Part shown: positions 34,035 to 38,241 of the stretch, one piece after another
Numbering within the stretch: the stretch's first letter is position 1
How the letters are laid out: each line of letters opens with the position of its first letter
Source of the DNA: Frigoribacterium sp.
GTDB taxonomy: Bacteria; Actinomycetota; Actinomycetes; Actinomycetales; Microbacteriaceae
Length of the DNA stretch: 38,241 bases
Assembly: GCA_025363205.1 (NCBI GenBank)
Contig: JANYEI010000126.1
Location: 1 to 38,241 of the forward strand
Reading direction: 5' to 3'
Made by a program: the position numbers and the translations under genes
Notes under the pieces: model-generated
What the model was told of the DNA's origin: nothing
What the model saw: the letters and a program-made list of their open reading frames with translations, nothing else
Databases searched by the model: none

Positions 34035-34262
34035 ATGCCTAAGAAGATTGAGCCCTAGGTCGGGGCCCGCGCGGTGCGCTGGGTGGCTGATTACCTCGGC
34101 GAGTACCCGTCGTTGACCGCGGCGTGAACTGCGGTCGCCAGGCAAGTCGGTGTCGACCATGAAACGGTCCGCCGGTGGGTCTTGCACTCCCAGGTCGATG
34201 GTGGCCAGCCTGGTGGTGTCGCGACCGAGGAGCTGGCTGAGATCAGAAAACTAAAGGCTCCG
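34035..34262 (+). pseudogene. IS3-family OrfA remnant (first)
   Basis: From ATG 34035 the frame reads MPKKIEP, stop, VGARAVRWVADYLGEYPSLT, AA, stop, TAVARQVGVDHETVRRWVLH and ATEELAEIRKLKA: an IS3 OrfA with HTH but two stop codons and no OrfB. The sequence TGAAGCGCCCCAGG at 33983 looks like the left IS end. It follows the second SDR by about 100 bases. Confidence 0.8.
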
Positions 34263-34331
34263 TTTCAGAGAGACGATAAAGGCGTGGGTGCACGAGCTCG
34301 CTTGGACGAAATCTCCTCGGTTGACTGAACT

Positions 34332-34545
34332 CGGTTAAGTCCCATCCGCCAGTGGATCGAGCCCGTGTTCGACACCCTCACGGGACAATTCGGCCTCGAC
34401 ACCACGGCGCCCGAATTATCGATGACGTCTACGCAAAGTTCGGAGCGAAGCTCCCCGCCCTCTCAGCCGCAATCTGGCACGTCTGACTGATCGGAGCATC
34501 CAGAAACTGCTCCCTCATCGTCTAAGACCATACAGAATCACTCAT
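34332..34545 (+). pseudogene. IS982/IS5-like transposase C-terminal remnant
   Basis: The frame at 34332 reads RLSPIRQWIEPVFDTLTGQF. After a frameshift it continues GARIIDDVYAKFGAKLPALS, AAIWHV, and with stops CSLIV and DHTE. This is the end of a DDE transposase of the type ending in IRQWIE..TLKGQL..AAIWHNW..RSLIAYDH. It is heavily damaged. The stop codon of the next gene on the other strand sits at its very edge. Confidence 0.65.
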
Positions 34546-34785
34546 CTACTGCTTAGGTTCTTCGGTTCGCGTGAACTTTCCGGCCCGCTCCGATGTATCC
34601 CGGTCCTGTTCGTGGCCCTCCACGTTCGTGAAATGGCCCTGCTCAACGGGGTCCGGTCCGTCGTGCGACTCCGACACGGTGTACTGGCCGTGCACCGTCC
34701 GCGGATTCGCCGTCTCCGGGTCCGCCTCCGTGTACCGCCCCTCGAGATGATCCCGGTCCGGAGTCGAAGGCTCCTTTTTTGCCAT
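34546..34785 (-). CDS. small acidic repeat protein, four G-x-(Y/F)-T units
   Basis: A 79-residue, strongly hydrophilic protein starting at ATG 34785 (GAAAGG upstream). It contains four units of about 18-20 residues, each opening with the same pattern: GRYTEADPE, GQYTVSESH, GHFTNVEGH and GKFTRTEE. The protein is rich in Asp, Glu, Pro, Thr and His and has no hydrophobic core or signal peptide, so it may be largely disordered. I do not recognise a described function. It lies downstream of the broken aquaporin on the same strand, and its 3' end touches an IS remnant. The last unit may therefore be shortened. Confidence 0.65.
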   Translation of the reverse strand: MAKKEPSTPDRDHLEGRYTEADPETANPRTVHGQYTVSESHDGPDPVEQGHFTNVEGHEQDRDTSERAGKFTRTEEPKQ

Positions 34786-34869
34786 GACTATGCCTTTCGT
34801 TGAAGAGTTTCCGGCTCCTGTGTGTGGGGCCGGGATGAGGTGCATGCGCGGCACCGCCGGGAAGCACCT

Positions 34870-35770
34870 GCGAACTTCTGGCGTGAATAATATCGCCGAT
34901 GAACAGATTGTAGACCAGCACGCCGATGACAGCGCCGATCAGCGGTCCGATGATCGGCACCCACAGGTACGCGGTGAACGACCCGGCGAGATTCCCTGGC
35001 ATGGCAAGATCCCCCTATCCACCAACCCAGGCCAAAAGCCTCGGGCCGAGATCACGGGCTGGATTGATCGCATATCCCGCATTGGCGCCGAAGGAGATAC
35101 CGATCGCCGCCACGGCGAGGCCGATGACCAGCGGCCCCATATTCGCTAACGGCGCGCTGTTCTGCAGGTCGATGATCGCCACCACGATCAGGACCAGGAA
35201 CATCGTGCCGACGATCTGGTCGATCAGCGGACCCCACATATTGCCCCGGAAGTACGGTGAAGGAAAAGTCGCGAAGATGGAGAACGTGGCCAGCGTGTGA
35301 CTGTTGACCTTCGGGCCTTTGCTCGCGGCATCGAACGCGGAGATCACGTCATTGTAAACGAGCAGCACAAGCGCGGCTCCGACGAAGGCGCCCAGCACCT
35401 GCGACGGCACGTACGGCAGAACCTTGTACCAGGCGAACCCGCGCCGCACAGCGAAGGCGAGGGTGATGGCCGGGTTCAGGTGCGCCCCGCTCACCCCTCC
35501 CGCGATGTAGACCGCGAACGCGACGGCGAATGCCCAGCCCCAGGCGATCAGCAGTCAGTCTCCCACGCCCTGGAAGAAGATGGTCGGGCCGGCCGTCCGG
35601 CCTGAGCCGGGCAGTGCAGCGACAGCCATGGCGACGACCCCGTCCCCGAAGGAAATCAGTACGAACGTGCCGTGGAATTCCGCGAGGCACTCGCCCCACA
35701 GCCCGCCTCTCAACTTCAGTCCGGATCCTCGTACGAGCAATGGAATGGTTTCGCTACTCAGTCCGCACAC
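34870..35770 (-). pseudogene. aquaglyceroporin (MIP/GlpF family), two nonsense mutations
   Basis: One continuous frame on the minus strand carries the whole family fold: AEFHGTFVLISFGDGVVA, first NPA box SGAHLNPAITLAF, second box GYAINPARDLGPR (the Asp after NPAR favours the glycerol-conducting subgroup) and the last helix YLWVPIIGPLIGAVIGVLVY. It is interrupted by TGA after FFQGVGD (about 35554), where LLIAWGWAFAV follows, and by TAG after LLAWVGG (about 35014), where GDLAMPGN follows. In relatives both positions are Trp (TGG). There is no frameshift. Similarity ends near IIHAR (34877), although the frame stays open to 34643 across the small repeat-protein gene. The start is uncertain (GTG 35770 or a few codons in). 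No glycerol kinase gene is nearby. Confidence 0.85.
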
Positions 35771-36003
35771 CTCCCTGTACTACCGCCCATGAATCGGGTC
35801 GATCACGGGAACACGGGGAGGTCGTCGGTGAGGCAATCAGCAGGCATTCGCCACAATCAATGAGCGAATTCCACTTCCATTATTGCGGGGGCACAACACC
35901 CTGCGGCGTATGAGGACTGACACGTTCGGCAGCCGGCCCGTCGGCGAAAAAAATCTCCTGCGTTTCCGGAGACTCTGAACCTTGGGAAGGGCGGATTTAT
36001 GTC
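35771..36003. other. intergenic between aquaporin remnant and IS3 remnant
   Basis: No gene is supported. A small TCTCC/GGAGA hairpin near 35955-35973 precedes the IS3 fragment and may belong to that element's end. Confidence 0.3.
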
Positions 36004-36338
36004 ATCGAATAGGTCGCGGAGGTGTCCGCCGGAGTTGCTTGGGTTCAAGCGCGCAGTACGGACGGTCACGGGAGTCGAGTTCGGATCACAGCTCGGAGTG
36101 GGAAACGATGGTCTCGGACGTGTCGAAGCCCGGCGTCGGATCGGTGGAGACGATCCGGGATCGGGCGCGGGCCGCGGAATCGGCGGGGAATCCGAAGGCG
36201 GTTGCTGAGACGGAGGAATCGATGGAGGCGCGAAAGTTTCCTGCTGAGGTTCGTGAGTTGAGGTCGGCGGACGACATCCTCAAAGCTTTAGCGCGTTTTT
36301 TCGTGGTCAAGCTCGACCGGTCACAACGGAACTTGTGA
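36004..36338 (+). pseudogene. IS3-family OrfA remnant (second, different subgroup)
   Basis: The frame with AGNPKAVAETEESMEARKF, then PAEVRELRSADDILKALARF and FVVKLDRSQRNL, is the coiled-coil end of an IS3 OrfA. Upstream, GVGSVETIRDRARAAES and SSEWETMVSDVSK fit the HTH half after a frameshift. The catalytic partner follows at once. Confidence 0.8.
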
Positions 36339-36740
36339 GGCTCATCGCGGATTACCTAGACCGGGTCGCAGTTGACGGGTTGAGGTGGGGAGTCGAGCCG
36401 ATCCACAGAGTGCTCACCGAGCACGGATCGCGAATCCTGGATCGCTCCCAGCACCTACGACGAGACCAAAGCCCGCACAGCGTCATGGAGCGAAGTCCGT
36501 AATGGATAGCTCAATCGCAATATCCTCAGAACTTATGCCGCGAATTGCGGCGTTTATGGGCCCCGACAGTGTGATTGCAGTTGCTCCGTGAAGGATCCAA
36601 TTCTGCCCGTTGCGTCATCGACCGCCTGATGCGCGGGCTCGGACTGAGCGGGGCGCACCGCGACAAACGCAACCGAATCCCGATCCCTGACCCGCAAGCG
36701 GCCCACACCACGGGCCTGGTGGAGCGACACTTCGGCCGCT
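36335..36740 (+). pseudogene. IS3-family OrfB remnant
   Basis: Pieces in order: RLIADYLDRVAVDGLRWGVE, PIHRVLTEHGSR, a shift to APSTYDETKARTASW, then TYAANCGVYGPRQ and QLLREGSNSARCVIDRLMRG with GLGLSGAHRDKR and GLVERHFG. All belong to the N-terminal third of an IS3 OrfB. The DDE catalytic core is missing. Together with the OrfA remnant this is one decayed IS3 element. The remaining 140 bases to 36880 hold nothing I recognise. Confidence 0.8.
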
Positions 36741-36880
36741 GAACTCGGGGGCAGTCCCAACTGACTTGGTTGTTTGCAGACGTGACCTCGTGACCCGCTA
36801 CCCGGACTGACGCCACCATAGGGCACCGGTCGGCAGGCGATGTTGGTCCACCGGCCGATGCGCCTGCATAGCGCTAGCCG

Positions 36881-38062
36881 TCAGCCAAGAGAGATTCTCA
36901 CCAACTGACCGGTTGGACCGCGGCCGTTGCTGGCGGGCATGATGCTCCAGTTGGAGACGTACACCGCGCCGTTGTCGTAGGCGAACCCCGAAGGGAAGAA
37001 CAGTTGGCCGGTGCCGAGCGTGGTGCGGGCGCCGTTTGGAGCCACCTTGATGACCGCGCCGGAGGGGTCTGGCCCGAACATGCCGTTGACCTGGAACTCG
37101 GTGGCGTAAAAGTTACCTACGTCGTCGAATCCACAGCCTTGTATGCCGGTGAAGCCTGTCCATTTGACCGTCGCCGTGCCGTCAGCAATACGCCACACCC
37201 GGGCATTGCCCGGGGCGTAGGATCCGCCGAGGAGCTCGCCGACGTAGAGGGAACCGTCCGGAGCTTTCGTGACGCAGGTCGGCACCGCATCCGTGATCGA
37301 CCCGTCGGGGACGCGGAGGTAAGCCAGCGTCGAGACGTGCCCGTGGTTGTCGACCTGCGCAATAAGGTTTGCGCCGGCGTCGGCCACGTACTGAGTGCGG
37401 CCACTGGTGGTTATACCGTTGGGATTCGCGTCAGGGAACTGGTCAGGCTGCAGGTCCCGGTGGTCCCCGGCCCACGCGTAGTCGGCGTCCCCAGTGCTCG
37501 CCAGCACATTCCATGACCCGTCGTTGTTGATGGTGATAGTCCGGCCAAGCTGAGCCCTTGCAGCGTCGATGACTGACCCCGATGATGTGCTTGCCGGGAT
37601 GCGGGCGCTGCTGGAAGACACCTGACCGTAAATACGATTGCCTTGGGTGGAGACCGCGTCGAGGCCCTCAGCGGCAGTACCAGTGGGCGATGCCACCGAG
37701 ATCAGGCCGTCAACCACCTTGGTGAGCTGACCGTGTGCCAGTTTGCTGATACCGCTGGTGAGTCCGGCGCACTGGGGCCCCTCTGGCCCATTGCCCAGGC
37801 AGAGGCTCCCGCCGTGACCTCCTTCGGCAATGTAGAGCTCGCCGTGTGGGCCGAAGGCCAGGCCTCGAGGATTATCGAGGTTGCGGGCGACGACAGTCAC
37901 CGTTCCCGCGGCATCGACGGTCGTCTGAGCGGCATGGACCGGGCCAGCAGCCATGAGGCTGCCGGCTGCGAAGAGACCGATGGCGGCGGCGACGCCGACG
38001 TTGCGGCTGCGCGACTTGGAGCGGGTGGGGAACGTCGTGCCGTACTCTGTCCTGGTTTTCAT
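36881..38062 (-). CDS. secreted ScyD/ScyE-family beta-propeller-like protein
   Basis: A 393-residue exported protein. The N-terminus has a basic twenty-residue lead, a hydrophobic core (about 22-40) and a likely cleavage after HAA (residue 45). The mature part has repeated propeller-type blades: VARNLDNPRGLAFGPHGELY, GNRIYGQVSS, PNGITTSGRTQYVADAGANL, VTKAPDGSLYVGEL and FPSGFAYDNGAVYVSNWS. This is the ScyD/ScyE arrangement; in cyanobacteria members belong to the scytonemin cluster, but bacterial homologues are widespread and of unknown role, so no pigment function is implied. GAGGAG precedes ATG 38062. A near-consensus promoter lies about 125 bases upstream. It stands alone. Confidence 0.9.
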   Translation of the reverse strand: MKTRTEYGTTFPTRSKSRSRNVGVAAAIGLFAAGSLMAAGPVHAAQTTVDAAGTVTVVARNLDNPRGLAFGPHGELYIAEGGHGGSLCLGNGPEGPQCAGLTSGISKLAHGQLTKVVDGLISVASPTGTAAEGLDAVSTQGNRIYGQVSSSSARIPASTSSGSVIDAARAQLGRTITINNDGSWNVLASTGDADYAWAGDHRDLQPDQFPDANPNGITTSGRTQYVADAGANLIAQVDNHGHVSTLAYLRVPDGSITDAVPTCVTKAPDGSLYVGELLGGSYAPGNARVWRIADGTATVKWTGFTGIQGCGFDDVGNFYATEFQVNGMFGPDPSGAVIKVAPNGARTTLGTGQLFFPSGFAYDNGAVYVSNWSIMPASNGRGPTGQLVRISLG

Positions 38063-38193
38063 CGAAACTCCTCATTAGGGTCGTCTGAGGTACCGATTGC
38101 CTGTTCACGAAAACACGAATGCCCAGAGGCATCAACCGCCGGGGAGACGACCGACAGGCGAGGCCCAGCGGTTTGGCCTAGGGGCTTTCTCGG

Positions 38194-38221
38194 AATATAG
38201 CGTTTTCCCGCAATTTGTCAA
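38194..38221 (-). promoter_or_regulatory. strong housekeeping-type promoter of the ScyD/ScyE-like gene
   Basis: On the minus strand TTGACA (38221-38216, perfect -35) and TATATT (38199-38194, five of six) are 16 bases apart. This is the best promoter match in the window. The transcript would start near 38187 and carry a leader of about 125 nt. Confidence 0.65.
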
Positions 38222-38241
38222 GCTAAATCGTGCGGCCGGCT

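Noticed and set aside
34870-35770. UGA or UAG recoded as Trp
   Set aside because: Several broken genes have stops at Trp positions, but intact genes here end in TGA and TAG normally, so recoding is not plausible.
1-38241. CRISPR arrays, tRNA or rRNA genes, phage
   Set aside because: No regularly spaced repeats, cloverleaf-like sequences or phage structural genes were noticed on either strand.

Overview
The window looks like chromosomal DNA of a fairly high-GC actinobacterium, most likely Microbacteriaceae or a close relative. This is inferred from the protein families (an MmyB-type regulator, a SigK/RskA pair, actinobacterial IS3 and IS1634 remnants) and codon use, not from any marker gene. 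No rRNA, tRNA, CRISPR array or phage was seen.

Left part (1-12.9 kb): the 3' end of an MmyB-type regulator and a Kup potassium transporter lead into a carbohydrate locus. That locus has an ABC importer (lipoprotein and two permeases, no ATPase) read leftward from a well-formed promoter. A Gfo/Idh/MocA oxidoreductase and a LacI regulator are read rightward. Immediately downstream of the importer is the decayed 5' end of a GH38-type alpha-mannosidase, so the enzyme that probably gave the importer its purpose here is lost. A decayed Imm5-like gene, a divergent VOC/HxlR pair, a small membrane protein and HTH fragments follow.

Middle (12.9-20 kb): an alpha/beta-hydrolase fused to an ABC ATPase is coupled to its permease. 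Then come an IS1634-family transposase remnant and an extracytoplasmic stress module: secreted DUF4397 protein, SigK-like ECF sigma factor and RskA-like anti-sigma factor.

Main metabolic locus (20.6-33.9 kb): an apparent eight-gene leftward operon encodes a dipeptide-type ABC importer (binding protein, two permeases, two ATPases), an M55 D-aminopeptidase, an isoaspartyl peptidase/L-asparaginase and an RpiR/SIS regulator. Divergent from it are an SDR, a proline-iminopeptidase-like hydrolase and a second SDR. Convergent to it is an unusual protein fusing a ketopantoate-reductase-like domain to an amidase-signature domain. Three TTTC/GAAA palindromes sit at the two divergent promoters. Taken together the genes suggest uptake and stepwise breakdown of a peptide or amide with D-, beta- or iso-linked residues, followed by redox steps on the released acid or alcohol. 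The substrate is unknown. This is the best candidate for an undescribed system.

Right part (33.9-38.2 kb): a graveyard of IS fragments (two IS3-type, one IS982/IS5-like) surrounds a small protein with four G-x-(Y/F)-T repeats and an aquaglyceroporin gene broken by two Trp-to-stop changes. The window ends with a secreted ScyD/ScyE-like protein under a near-consensus promoter. Gene decay is a theme: alpha-mannosidase, Imm5-like, aquaporin and all transposases are inactivated while their neighbours remain intact.
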